A stretch of 18,718 bases of DNA from Clostridiales bacterium (GCA_003523225.1 DPGK01000016.1:21622-40339); one strand, 5' to 3'; positions 6,684 to 14,080 are shown, counted from the first letter of the stretch. The notes: generated from the sequence alone by a model not told the origin. Numbers and translations are program-made.

Positions 6684-7532
6684 GTGTATAAAATATTACG
6701 GAAACAAAAGCTGAATCCAACCGTCACCCTGATGGAGATCGACGCGCCTTATGTCGCGCGCAAAGCCCAGGCAGGGCAGTTCATAATCCTGCGCGTTGAC
6801 GCCGAGGGAGAGCGTATTCCCCTCACCGTCGCCGGCTTTGACCGCGCCGCCGGATGGGTGCGCATAATTTTTCAGATCGTCGGCGCCACGACCGCCGCGC
6901 TTGACAGACTTGAGGAGGGCGATCATATCTCCGATTTTGCCGGACCGCTCGGAAAACCCACCGAGACCGAGGGACTGCACAATGTCTGCGTCATCGGCGG
7001 CGGAGTTGGCTGTGCCATCGCGCTGCCCGTTGCCGAAAAGCTGCACGCCGCGGGTTGCCGCGTGACCTCAATAATAGGCTTCCGCTCGTCGGAACTTGTT
7101 ATCCTTGAGGATGAATTCCGCGCCGCCTCGGACAGGCTTGAGCTTGTCACAGATGACGGAAGCTACGGACGTAAGGGAAATGTCTGCCTGCCGCTTAACG
7201 AAATGCTGTCCGCCGGCGAGAGCTTTGACCGTGTGATAGCCATAGGTCCGCTTATCATGATGAAATTTGCCGTTGCGGCGGTAAAGCCGTACGGCATCCC
7301 CTGCACCGTCTCAATGAATCCCATCATGATTGACGGCACGGGAATGTGCGGCGGCTGCAGGCTGACCCTTTTGCGGGACGGCAAGCGCGTAACGCGCTTT
7401 GCCTGCGTGGACGGTCCGGATTTTGACGGATATGAGGTCGACTTTGACGAGGCAATGTCACGCGGCGTAATGTACCGCGATGCCGAACGTCACGCATACG
7501 AGCAGAACTGCAATCTGTTCCGCAAGGTATAA
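6684..7532 (+). CDS. nfnA: NfnA-like FAD/[2Fe-2S] subunit of NADH-dependent ferredoxin:NADP+ oxidoreductase
   Basis: The 282-residue protein belongs to the ferredoxin-NADP reductase-like family shared by NfnA, sulfide dehydrogenase and PyrK. RIPLT at about 44-48 is the flavin-binding motif and GGGVG at 105-109 the nucleotide-binding turn. GMCGGC with Cys222 and Cys225, plus Cys241 in FACVDGP, forms the [2Fe-2S] site. With NfnB it would use flavin-based electron bifurcation to link NADPH, NADH and ferredoxin pools. The GTG at 6684 is favoured: AAAGGAG lies 5 bases upstream and VYKILRKQKL is the usual family N-terminus. A PyrK role is unlikely because the partner is an NfnB/GltD-type protein and no pyrD lies nearby. 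Confidence 0.9.
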   Translation: MYKILRKQKLNPTVTLMEIDAPYVARKAQAGQFIILRVDAEGERIPLTVAGFDRAAGWVRIIFQIVGATTAALDRLEEGDHISDFAGPLGKPTETEGLHNVCVIGGGVGCAIALPVAEKLHAAGCRVTSIIGFRSSELVILEDEFRAASDRLELVTDDGSYGRKGNVCLPLNEMLSAGESFDRVIAIGPLIMMKFAVAAVKPYGIPCTVSMNPIMIDGTGMCGGCRLTLLRDGKRVTRFACVDGPDFDGYEVDFDEAMSRGVMYRDAERHAYEQNCNLFRKV

Positions 7533-7552
7533 CTCACCAAGGAGAAAAGCTC

Positions 7553-8971
7553 ATGTCAAAACCAAATATGAACCCCGCTAAGACCCCGATGCCGGTGCTT
7601 GATCCGGCGTTCCGCTCACGCACCTTTGACGAGGTGGCGGTGGGGTACTCTGACTCCGACGCGCAGAACGAGGCGACGCGCTGCCTCGGCTGTAAAAATC
7701 CCGCCTGTGTGGGCGGCTGCCCGGTCGGAATAAACATTCCCGCTTTCATAGCAAAGATCAAAGAAAATGATACAGAGGGCGCATATCGCGTCATAAGCAT
7801 TGATTCCAGCCTTCCCGCAGTCTGCGGCAGAGTGTGCCCGCAGGAGACGCAGTGCGAAAGCAAGTGCGTGCGCGGCATAAAGGGAGAGCCGGTAGGCATC
7901 GGCAGGCTTGAGCGATACGTCGCCGACCGCCACGCCGCCGCTCCCGCGCAGGCGGAGCGTCCCGAATCCAACGGTCACCGCGTCGCGGTGGTAGGGTCAG
8001 GTCCCTCGGGGCTGACCTGCGCCGGCGATCTGGCAAAGGCGGGCTTTGATGTCACCGTTTTTGAGGCACTGCACACCCCCGGCGGCGTGCTGGTATACGG
8101 CATCCCGGAATTCCGTCTGCCCAAAAGCATCGTGGCGCGCGAGGTTGAAAGCCTTTCCGCACTCGGCGTAAAGTTCATGACAAATATCATAATAGGCAAG
8201 ACCCTTACGGTGGACGAGCTGTTCGCCGAGGGCTTTGAGGCGGTATATATCGGCTCGGGCGCCGGACTGCCCATGTTCATGGGTATACCCGGCGAGGAGC
8301 TTAAGGGCGTTTATTCGGCAAACGAATACCTGACCCGCTCCAACCTTATGAAGGCATACCGCGAGGATTCCGCCACCCCGATAATGAAGGGCGGCTCGGT
8401 AGCCGTAGTCGGCGGCGGCAATGTGGCAATGGATGCCGCGCGCACCGCGCTGAGACTGGGAGCGGAAAAGGTCACGATAATATACCGCCGCTCCGAAAAG
8501 GAGCTGCCCGCCCGCCGCGAGGAGGTAGAGCACGCCCGTGAGGAGGGGGTGGAATTCCGCTTCCTCTGCAACCCCACCGAGGTGCTGGGCTTTGAAAACC
8601 CGGACGACAAGCGCGACCCGAAGAACGGCTTTGTGCGCGCCGTGCGGTGCATCCGCATGGAGCTTGGCGAGCCTGACGAGCGCGGCAGACGCCGCCCGAT
8701 ACCGGTCGAGGGAAGCGAATTTGACATTCCCGCCGATACCGTGATAATGGCACTCGGCACTACCCCCAACCCGCTGATAAAATCCACCACCGAGGGACTT
8801 GACGTAAACCAGCGCGGCGGAATTATCGTTGAGGAGCATACCGGAAGGACCTCACGCGAGGGCGTTTACGCCGGAGGCGACGCCGTTACCGGAGCCGCGA
8901 CGGTCATATCCGCAATGGGCGCGGGCAAAGCCGCCGCAAAAGCCATTGCCGCGGCTCTTACCGGGAACTGA
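7553..8971 (+). CDS. nfnB: NfnB/GltD-type NADPH-binding flavoprotein with two [4Fe-4S] clusters
   Basis: The 472-residue protein has an N-terminal Fe-S domain with Cys44, 47, 52, 56 and Cys91, 95, 101, 105, matching the paired cluster motifs of glutamate synthase small subunits and NfnB. An FAD motif GSGPSG lies at 148-153, and a second dinucleotide motif (VVGGGNVAMDAA) near 282-293 binds NADPH. GVYAGGDAVTGAATVISAMGAG near the end is the terminal FAD site. AAGGAG precedes the ATG by 8 bases, and the gap after nfnA is 20 bases. Directly following nfnA, with no glutamate synthase large subunit nearby, it is best read as the bifurcating NfnB rather than GltD. The common database name glutamate synthase (NADPH) small subunit would probably mislead. 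Confidence 0.9.
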   Translation: MSKPNMNPAKTPMPVLDPAFRSRTFDEVAVGYSDSDAQNEATRCLGCKNPACVGGCPVGINIPAFIAKIKENDTEGAYRVISIDSSLPAVCGRVCPQETQCESKCVRGIKGEPVGIGRLERYVADRHAAAPAQAERPESNGHRVAVVGSGPSGLTCAGDLAKAGFDVTVFEALHTPGGVLVYGIPEFRLPKSIVAREVESLSALGVKFMTNIIIGKTLTVDELFAEGFEAVYIGSGAGLPMFMGIPGEELKGVYSANEYLTRSNLMKAYREDSATPIMKGGSVAVVGGGNVAMDAARTALRLGAEKVTIIYRRSEKELPARREEVEHAREEGVEFRFLCNPTEVLGFENPDDKRDPKNGFVRAVRCIRMELGEPDERGRRRPIPVEGSEFDIPADTVIMALGTTPNPLIKSTTEGLDVNQRGGIIVEEHTGRTSREGVYAGGDAVTGAATVISAMGAGKAAAKAIAAALTGN

Positions 8972-8984
8972 AAGCACCAAAGAA

Positions 8985-9035
8985 CTGCCGCTTTAGCGGC
9001 AATCGGGGCTGTTTGCGCTCAGCGCGGCAGCCCCG
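8985..9035 (+). terminator. Mutually exclusive hairpins after nfnB, possible terminator
   Basis: TGCCGC (8986-8991) pairs with GCGGCA (8996-9001) around a 4-base loop. CGGGGCTG (9004-9011) pairs with CAGCCCCG (9028-9035), with a further GCGC/GCGC inside. CTGCCGC (8985-8991) can also pair with GCGGCAG (9024-9030), which would break both local hairpins. The T-rich stretch comes only some 30 bases later, so simple intrinsic termination is uncertain. Confidence 0.45.
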
Positions 9036-9110
9036 TATAGTCGCTCTGCCTGCAAAGCATGAGCTTTTATGCGGTTTTTTGCTGTATTTTGCAGAAAATA
9101 ATATTGGCTC

Positions 9111-9139
9111 TTGACAAGTCAGAATAATAGGCTTATAAT
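9111..9139 (+). promoter_or_regulatory. Consensus sigma-A promoter of pdxST
   Basis: TTGACA (9111-9116) and TATAAT (9134-9139) are perfect with a 17-base spacer. The start near 9146 leaves a leader of about 132 bases before pdxS, longer than others in this window. Confidence 0.9.
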
Positions 9140-9277
9140 ATAACACATCAAACACATAGGTTTTATTGTAATACCTATCGGGAAACGCGATAAAATATCC
9201 GCACCGGCACAGCGCCCCGACTGAAATACTACCGGAATATCACTATGATGCTCTACGCGGCATAAGGAGAAAATATC

Positions 9278-10153
9278 ATGAAAAACAACAGATTTGAACT
9301 CAACAAAAACTTGGCTCAGATGCTCAAGGGCGGCGTTATCATGGACGTCACCACTCCCGAGCAGGCAAAGATCGCTGAAGCGGCAGGAGCCTGCGCAGTA
9401 ATGGCACTGGAACGCATCCCCGCTGATATCCGCGCGGCGGGTGGCGTATCCCGTATGAGCGACCCCAAGATGATAAAGGGCATACAGAACGCCGTCTCCA
9501 TTCCCGTAATGGCAAAATGCCGTATCGGTCACTTTGTGGAGGCTCAGATACTTCAGGCAATTGAGATCGACTATATAGATGAAAGCGAAGTGCTCTCCCC
9601 GGCTGACGACAAATACCACATCGACAAGACCAAATTCGACGTTCCCTTTGTCTGCGGAGCAAAGGATCTGGGCGAGGCACTGCGCCGCATAAACGAAGGC
9701 GCTGCAATGATACGCACCAAGGGCGAGCCGGGCACGGGAGACGTCGTGCAGGCTGTGCGTCACATGAGAATGATGCAGGCGGAGATCCGCAGACTCGTCT
9801 CCATGTCCGAGGATGAGCTGTTTGACGCGGCAAAGCAGCTTCAGGTCCCCTATGACCTTGTCCTTTACGTACACGAAAACGGCAAGCTGCCGGTCGTGAA
9901 CTTTGCGGCGGGCGGAGTTGCCACCCCTGCCGACGCGGCGCTTATGATGCAGCTCGGCGCGGAGGGCGTGTTCGTCGGCTCAGGCATCTTCAAATCCGGC
10001 AATCCCGCAAAGCGCGCGGCTGCCATCGTCAAGGCGGTCACCAACTTTACCGACGCAAAGATGATAGCCGAGCTTTCCGAAGACCTTGGCGAGGCAATGG
10101 TCGGTATCAACGAGCAGGAGATCGAGCTTCTGATGGCGGAAAGAGGAAAATAA
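9278..10153 (+). CDS. pdxS: PdxS, pyridoxal 5'-phosphate synthase lyase subunit
   Basis: The 291-residue protein makes PLP from ribose 5-phosphate (or ribulose 5-phosphate), glyceraldehyde 3-phosphate and ammonia supplied by PdxT. Catalytic residues are present: Asp23 in GVIMDVT, Lys80 in MAKCRIGH and Lys148 in [10 protein letters not shown]. The [26 protein letters not shown] phosphate-binding segment is intact. Length and sequence are typical of this highly conserved family, which forms a dodecameric cytosolic complex with PdxT. AAGGAG precedes the ATG by about 8 bases. pdxT starts 3 bases after the stop. Confidence 0.97.
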   Translation: MKNNRFELNKNLAQMLKGGVIMDVTTPEQAKIAEAAGACAVMALERIPADIRAAGGVSRMSDPKMIKGIQNAVSIPVMAKCRIGHFVEAQILQAIEIDYIDESEVLSPADDKYHIDKTKFDVPFVCGAKDLGEALRRINEGAAMIRTKGEPGTGDVVQAVRHMRMMQAEIRRLVSMSEDELFDAAKQLQVPYDLVLYVHENGKLPVVNFAAGGVATPADAALMMQLGAEGVFVGSGIFKSGNPAKRAAAIVKAVTNFTDAKMIAELSEDLGEAMVGINEQEIELLMAERGK

Positions 10154-10156
10154 GCT

Positions 10157-10723
10157 ATGAACATCGCCGTACTGGCTCTGCAGGGAGCGTTCATCGAGCA
10201 TGAGCAGATGCTTTCCCGGCTGGGCGTTTCCTCCTTTGAGATCCGGCAGAAAAAGGACCTTGAGACACCCTTCGACGGACTTATCATCCCCGGCGGAGAA
10301 AGCACCGTGCAGGGCAAGCTGATGCGCGAGCTGGGGCTGTTCGAGCCGCTGAGGGAACGAATTGAAGCGGGATTGCCCGTATTCGGCACCTGTGCGGGAC
10401 TTTTGCTGCTTGCCAAAAAAATCGAAAACGACGAGCGGCTGCATTTTGCCACAATGGATATCTGTGCTGTGCGCAACGCCTACGGCAGACAGCTTGGCAG
10501 CTTTTACACCGAATCGGAATTCAGCGGCATCGGAAAGATCCCCATGACCTTTATACGCGCGCCTTATATATCCGAGGTGTCGGGCGACACGCAGATACTG
10601 GCTTCCGTTGACGGCAAGATCGTCGCCGCAAGGCAAAAAGATCAGCTCGTGACGGCTTTCCACCCCGAGCTGAACGATGACACCTCAGTCCACCGCTATT
10701 TTCTTGACATGATAAAGCAATAA
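10157..10723 (+). CDS. pdxT: PdxT, pyridoxal 5'-phosphate synthase glutaminase subunit
   Basis: This 188-residue class I glutaminase releases ammonia from glutamine for PdxS. The oxyanion strand IIPGGEST (43-50), nucleophile Cys79 in FGTCAG, and His169/Glu171 in AFHPEL form the expected triad. Length is normal. It begins 3 bases after pdxS and shares its promoter; a strong terminator hairpin begins 6 bases past the stop. Confidence 0.97.
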   Translation: MNIAVLALQGAFIEHEQMLSRLGVSSFEIRQKKDLETPFDGLIIPGGESTVQGKLMRELGLFEPLRERIEAGLPVFGTCAGLLLLAKKIENDERLHFATMDICAVRNAYGRQLGSFYTESEFSGIGKIPMTFIRAPYISEVSGDTQILASVDGKIVAARQKDQLVTAFHPELNDDTSVHRYFLDMIKQ

Positions 10724-10728
10724 AAATC

Positions 10729-10760
10729 ACGCGGCGCCGCGTTTTTTCGCGGCGCCACGT
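10729..10760. terminator. Bidirectional terminator between pdxT and the dehydrogenase gene
   Basis: Arms 10729-10741 and 10748-10760 form a 13-bp stem with one C-A mismatch around a loop of six T. On the minus strand the stem is followed by a run of five T within GATTTTTATT, so it also suits the convergent dehydrogenase gene, which ends at 10766. The 5' arm holds the self-complementary GCGGCGCCGC, so an alternative hairpin followed by the six T is possible. Confidence 0.8.
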
Positions 10761-10765
10761 AGCTT

Positions 10766-11560
10766 TTACAGTTTAAGCAGCAATTTCACGATAAAGCACT
10801 GCGCTCTTTTCGGCAGCAGGCTCATCAGTATCAGCAGGATATTGAGGTGCTTGCTGTAAATTATGCGCGGGTGCTTTTTTGTTACCGCCTTGTAGTATGT
10901 CGGTGCTATCCTTTCGGGGTCGCGCGGCTTGCCCATGAACATTTTCACAAGCTGATAAAAATTTGCGGACTGCTTCTTGTAAAGCACGGTCTTTTCGGTC
11001 AGCTCCTTGGTCTTGACAAGCGACCCCTGCGCAAGGGAGGTATTGAACGCCCCGGGGCGCACCGTTATCACCTTTTGCCCAAGCAGATTAAGCTCCTGAC
11101 GCAGGCTTTGCGAATAGCTGTCGAGCGCTGTTTTGCTTACGTTGTAAATGCCGTTGTACGGCATGGGGTCGAGCGGCGCGACCTCGCTTGTGGTGATCAC
11201 GATCCTGCCGTCCTTTTTCAGCAGCGGGTACATGATCTTGTTTACGTACATAGTACCCAGCGTATTAACATCGAATATCCGGCGTAACAGATCATTCTCC
11301 ACCTCAATGAAGGAGTCTATTGCAAATATCCCGGCAATATTCACTATCGCGTCGAGGGTCACTTCTTTTTCTGACAAAAGTCGGAACACCTTTTCTATAT
11401 CCTTTTCGTCGGACACGTCCATCCGGATAAAGGTGATATTGTCATCGCCGAAGTCCCGCCCGGCAATGTCGCACGCATAGACGTGTATCCCCTTTCCCGC
11501 CAGATGCTTTGCCACGGCAAAGCCTATGCCGCCCGACGCACCCGTTATAAGTACATTCAT
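10766..11560 (-). CDS. Short-chain dehydrogenase/reductase (SDR)
   Basis: The 264-residue protein is a classical SDR. The cofactor loop TGASGGIG (6-13), NIAG (74-77), a Ser near 125 and the catalytic YNVSK (Tyr139, Lys143) are present. Asp31 after the second strand suggests NAD(H) preference, an inference. The last 50 residues are basic and hydrophobic (HLNILLILMSLL), unusual for soluble SDRs and suggestive of peripheral membrane contact or a lipid-like substrate. GAGGTGA precedes the ATG at 11560. Its promoter has a 19-base spacer and a MerR-type operator, and it is divergent from a broken MerR gene, so it was probably induced by that regulator. The substrate cannot be told from sequence. 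Confidence 0.88.
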   Translation of the reverse strand: MNVLITGASGGIGFAVAKHLAGKGIHVYACDIAGRDFGDDNITFIRMDVSDEKDIEKVFRLLSEKEVTLDAIVNIAGIFAIDSFIEVENDLLRRIFDVNTLGTMYVNKIMYPLLKKDGRIVITTSEVAPLDPMPYNGIYNVSKTALDSYSQSLRQELNLLGQKVITVRPGAFNTSLAQGSLVKTKELTEKTVLYKKQSANFYQLVKMFMGKPRDPERIAPTYYKAVTKKHPRIIYSKHLNILLILMSLLPKRAQCFIVKLLLKL

Positions 11561-11668
11561 ATTGTCACCTCATGATCTTTCGGCGTCAATGTCATCGAGC
11601 GCATTTTCGCCGAAATAAAGCTTTGTCGAATCTGGATATGTAAGCTCCCCCACATTTTGATTTACTCC

Positions 11669-11696
11669 TTGACTGCCTGTTTTTTTCTGCTATAAT
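11669..11696 (+). promoter_or_regulatory. Promoter of the MerR remnant, sharing a palindromic -10 with the SDR promoter
   Basis: TTGACT (11669-11674) and TATAAT (11691-11696) with a 16-base spacer read toward the MerR remnant and the acetyltransferase gene. The 12-base perfect palindrome TATAATATTATA (11691-11702) supplies the -10 for both directions. Confidence 0.7.
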
Positions 11697-11727
11697 ATTA
11701 TACAAGCTAAAGTATACTATAAGTCAA
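11697..11727 (-). promoter_or_regulatory. MerR-type promoter (19-base spacer) of the SDR gene, with operator
   Basis: On the minus strand TTGACT (11727-11722) and TATAAT (11702-11697) are separated by 19 bases, the stretched spacing of MerR-activated promoters. Within the spacer lies GCTAAAGT-AT-ACTATAAG (11706-11723, plus strand). I recall AdhR-like MerR operators as roughly CTTAAAGT-NN-ACTTTAAG, with SDR genes as frequent targets; the match is 6/8 on the left half and 7/8 on the right. Confidence 0.7.
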
Positions 11728-11773
11728 TAACTTTTTTAAAATTTCCGTAGAAATATTGTTTATAAATCGCTAA

Positions 11774-12113
11774 AACGGCATAGCACCGTTTATGCAGCAC
11801 TCTGGCGGCGGTGCGGGTGTTTACCGACAAGGACTTTGAAATACTCAAGACCATCCACTGCCTCAGAGCAAGCGGAATGCAGATAAGGGATATAAGGTAA
11901 TTTATCCGTCTTGTTTCGCTGGGCGACGAAAGCATTGACGCACGCCTTCGGATTCCACGCAAACGGCGGCTTGAGGTGGAAAAGCAAATGGCGGAGCTTC
12001 GGAAGACACTGGACGTCGTAAATTTCAAATGCTGGTACTGCGAGATCGCGCAATGCCGAGAAACAGATAAAAGCCTACAGGATCTCAGAAAAAAACAAAA
12101 GGTGACGGTATGA
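11774..12113 (+). pseudogene. Decayed MerR-family transcriptional regulator
   Basis: Joined across a frameshift, the bases read NGIAPFMQHSGG, then VRVFTDKDFEILKTIHCLRASGMQIRDIR, an in-frame TAA at 11898-11900, then FIRLVSLGDESIDARL and a C-terminal coiled-coil segment ending in FKCWYCEIAQCRE. This is the DNA-binding wing, linker and dimerisation helix of AdhR-like MerR proteins. Three lesions are visible: the first helix-turn-helix and start codon are missing, one extra G near 11806-11812 shifts the frame, and one nonsense codon is present. The original TGA (12111-12113) overlaps the acetyltransferase ATG as ATGA, showing the two once formed a coupled operon. The location, divergent from an SDR, fits the former regulator of that gene. 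Confidence 0.85.
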
Positions 12114-12610
12114 ACCCGGATAAAAGCGAAATGCTACTGCGAAAAGCGACGGCAGGCGAAAAAGATGCGATCGCCGCAATATACAGCTCGGTCATAGGGC
12201 AGGAGGGCTGTACCTGGAATGAATATTACCCCGGTGAGACCGAGCTGCGCGAGGGTCTTGAGACCGGAAATCTGTACGTACTCGCCTGCGGCAGTGAGAT
12301 AGTGGGCACGGTTTCGGTGGTGCATATAAACGAGCTTGACGGGCTTGGCTGTTGGCAGGTATCGGGCGACGCGGCGTGCGAGATCGCGCGGGTGGCAATA
12401 CACCGTAAATATCAGGGGCGCGGTTATTCCGGACTTATGATAAAAAAGCTGTTTGAGATACTGATAAGCCGCGGCTTCCGCGCCGTGCATATTCTGGTCG
12501 CCGCACGCAACCTTGTCGCGCAAAAGGTATATAAAAACGCCGGATTTACCCCGCGCGCGGAATGCGATATGTACGAAGATCACTATTACGCATATGAAAA
12601 GCTGTTCTGA
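12110..12610 (+). CDS. GNAT-family N-acetyltransferase
   Basis: The 166-residue protein has the GNAT fold. The central strand EIARVAIHRKYQGRGYSG (91-108) carries the acetyl-CoA pyrophosphate loop Q-x-x-G-x-G/A. The terminal KVYKNAGFTPRAECDMYEDHYYAYEKLF is the usual last helix and strand. It would transfer an acetyl group from acetyl-CoA to an amine; the substrate is unknown, and ArgJ-like or small-molecule detoxifying relatives are equally possible. AAAGGTGA lies 4 bases before the ATG. The start overlaps the stop of the dead MerR gene, so with the upstream frame broken its translation now relies only on this ribosome site. Confidence 0.85.
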   Translation: MNPDKSEMLLRKATAGEKDAIAAIYSSVIGQEGCTWNEYYPGETELREGLETGNLYVLACGSEIVGTVSVVHINELDGLGCWQVSGDAACEIARVAIHRKYQGRGYSGLMIKKLFEILISRGFRAVHILVAARNLVAQKVYKNAGFTPRAECDMYEDHYYAYEKLF

Positions 12611-12721
12611 GCCGAGCTTCCGGGCGGCATTTGTATCCCCCATAAAGTAAAAGCATTGCCCTTTCTTTCTTCATGATACATCGGCAGAATAAATTCACAG
12701 ATAAAAAGGAGATACAGTGTT

Positions 12722-13327
12722 ATGAATGATCTGTATGTAAAGATCACAGGGAAAAACGCGTCATCCGACACAGGCGGAATCCAATACGCCATGTATGCGG
12801 CGCTGGCAATTATCTGCTTTATCTCCGCTCTGCTCGGATCTATCGTACATCTTGTTTTTCTGATACCCGGAATCCTCGTTATTATCGCAGTTATCATATC
12901 AAATATCAATATCCGAAAATGCGCGAGGGCATCGGAGCTTGCAATTGACGCACTGACCCCGGATGAACGTCAGCTTCTCATAGATCAGGGAAGAAAAGCC
13001 GTGGACTCAACAAGCTGCGAATTTGGTATTCTGACCGACTACGGTATAGTGGATCAGCACTTTTTTGCCCGTTGGACGGACATAGAATCCATTACCGTCA
13101 AACCGCGCAAATACGAGTCTCTCAACAAGGTCTCTCCCTATATGGCTCCTGCACAGTATGCAATAAAAGGTAAGATAATTTCCGGCGGAAAGGAGTACCG
13201 TTTCTCATATTCAAATACGATCCGCCCGGAGCGCGATATGTCTGACGAGATCGATAGGTTCATTCAATATGCCCTTAAATGCAACGGCAAAATACAGATA
13301 CAGAACGATTACCGTTTCTGGCACTGA
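12722..13327 (+). CDS. Hypothetical membrane protein with two N-terminal helices and a PH-like region
   Basis: I do not recognise this 201-residue protein. Two adjacent hydrophobic segments (about 23-40 and 42-62) form a hairpin anchor. The rest (about 80-190) is soluble, with alternating strands such as FGILTDYGIVDQ, WTDIESITVKP, AIKGKIISGGKEYRFSY and a final helix RDMSDEIDRFIQYAL. That order, anchor pair, beta-rich region with a W-x-D-I-x-S-I motif and final helix, resembles bacterial PH-like (YcxB/YdbT-style) membrane proteins, but this is a structural guess. AAGGAG lies 10 bases before the ATG. A GC hairpin terminator follows at 13398. No clear promoter lies in the 111 bases after the acetyltransferase gene, so read-through is possible. 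Confidence 0.75.
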   Translation: MNDLYVKITGKNASSDTGGIQYAMYAALAIICFISALLGSIVHLVFLIPGILVIIAVIISNINIRKCARASELAIDALTPDERQLLIDQGRKAVDSTSCEFGILTDYGIVDQHFFARWTDIESITVKPRKYESLNKVSPYMAPAQYAIKGKIISGGKEYRFSYSNTIRPERDMSDEIDRFIQYALKCNGKIQIQNDYRFWH

Positions 13328-13397
13328 CCTTCCTGTCATTGCAGATATAAAATATTCGCAAAATCCCATAAGGCAGTGATCGAGGATAATAAGCACG

Positions 13398-13429
13398 CCC
13401 CCCGCCCGACAACAACGGCGGGGGGTTTT
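13398..13429 (+). terminator. GC-rich rho-independent terminator
   Basis: CCCCCCGCC (13398-13406) pairs perfectly with GGCGGGGGG (13417-13425) around a 10-base loop, followed by four T. It lies 70 bases after the hypothetical membrane protein gene. Confidence 0.75.
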
Positions 13430-13572
13430 GCCATTCTGCCGCAGACAAACGGGTCTGCTGACAGCCAAAAAGCCACAAGTCCCGATAACGAAAAGCCCCG
13501 GCAAGCATCAGGGATACTTTCCGATCCACGTGCCGCGCCCATTTTTCTTCAACGGAAGATTCAAAAAAGATA

Positions 13573-13601
13573 TTGACAAAATGTCTTTATTAGTATATAA
13601 T
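13573..13601 (+). promoter_or_regulatory. Promoter of the PerR-like gene with possible PerR box
   Basis: TTGACA (13573-13578) and TATAAT (13596-13601) are perfect with a 17-base spacer. Bases 13587-13601 (TTATTAGTATATAAT) match the PerR box TTATAATNATTATAA at 10 of 14 positions and overlap the -10, which would fit autorepression. The region is AT-rich, so the box is weakly supported; the promoter is strong. Confidence 0.8.
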
Positions 13602-13637
13602 ATCAATGAGAACTGAAACTTAATAAGGATGGCAGAT

Positions 13638-14030
13638 ATGAACCGTAACACTATCCAGCGTTCTTTGGTTTTGGAAGCCGTAAACAAGCTGCATTGCCAC
13701 GCCACTGCTGACGAGATATACAATGAGATCAGCAAAACGCATCCCCACATAAGCCGCGCGACCGTATACCGCAATCTCAATCGGCTGTCCGAAATGGGCG
13801 AGATACGCAAAATGGAGATCCCCGGCGGAGCCGACTGCTTTGACCACCTCACGCATGACCACTGCCATGTGAGGTGCGAGAGGTGCGGAAGGATTTTCGA
13901 CGTTGACATGGAGTATGTTTCCGGCTTGGAGCAGAACATAAAAGACACTCACGGATTTGATTTTACCGGCTACGATATTATTTTCCGCGGAATATGCCCG
14001 GAGTGTAAGAGATCATCCGGCCAAACATGA
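13638..14030 (+). CDS. PerR-like Fur-family metalloregulator
   Basis: This is a 130-residue Fur-superfamily repressor. The winged-helix region includes HISRATVYRNLNRL (37-50). Counted from the ATG at 13638, His21, Asp69, His75, His77 and Asp88 align with the five regulatory metal ligands of Bacillus subtilis PerR (H37, D85, H91, H93, D104), with a constant offset of 16. Cys80/Cys83 and Cys120/Cys123 form the structural zinc site. Asp rather than Glu at the ligand positions favours a peroxide sensor over a classical Fur, an inference. The N-terminal helix before the winged domain is shortened. AAGGA lies 8 bases before this ATG; an ATG 9 bases earlier overlaps the ribosome site. The pterin-synthase-like gene follows after 50 bases without a terminator. 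Confidence 0.88.
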   Translation: MNRNTIQRSLVLEAVNKLHCHATADEIYNEISKTHPHISRATVYRNLNRLSEMGEIRKMEIPGGADCFDHLTHDHCHVRCERCGRIFDVDMEYVSGLEQNIKDTHGFDFTGYDIIFRGICPECKRSSGQT

Positions 14031-14080
14031 AACCGATTCGCATTACCCAAACATAAAAAATTTTGAAAAGGAGAATTGCT

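Larger units (their letters stand above)
8972..9277 (+). other. Intergenic region nfnB-pdxS: hairpins, promoter, long leader
   Basis: This gap holds no convincing gene. It contains the paired hairpins at 8985-9035, a T-rich segment around 9057-9091 with partial GCAAA/TTTGC complementarity that may finish termination, the pdxS promoter at 9111-9139, and a leader of about 130 bases. The leader has a weak hairpin, ATAGGT (9156-9161) with ACCTAT (9173-9178). Confidence 0.6.
13328..13637 (+). other. Intergenic region before the PerR-like gene
   Basis: This gap holds the terminator at 13398-13429, a small hairpin GCAGAC (13441-13446) with GTCTGC (13453-13458), about 110 bases in which I see no gene or clear element, then the promoter at 13573-13601 and a 30-base leader. 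Short frames on both strands have no ribosome sites. Confidence 0.55.

Noticed and set aside
7997..8839. A 280-codon minus-strand open frame inside nfnB
   Set aside because: It is fully antisense to a well-conserved flavoprotein gene, with composition-driven repeats and no ribosome site.
11717..12053. Two minus-strand open frames over the MerR remnant
   Set aside because: They are antisense to a clear MerR-like reading on the plus strand, have no ribosome sites, and the operon logic supports the plus strand.
13376..13616. Small overlapping frames in the gap before the PerR-like gene
   Set aside because: They have no ribosome sites, contain a terminator and the promoter, and resemble no known small protein.
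14063..14080. TTG start at 14063 for the pterin-synthase-like protein
   Set aside because: The ATG at 14081 has AAAAGGAG at 7 bases; the TTG would place the ribosome site inside the coding region.
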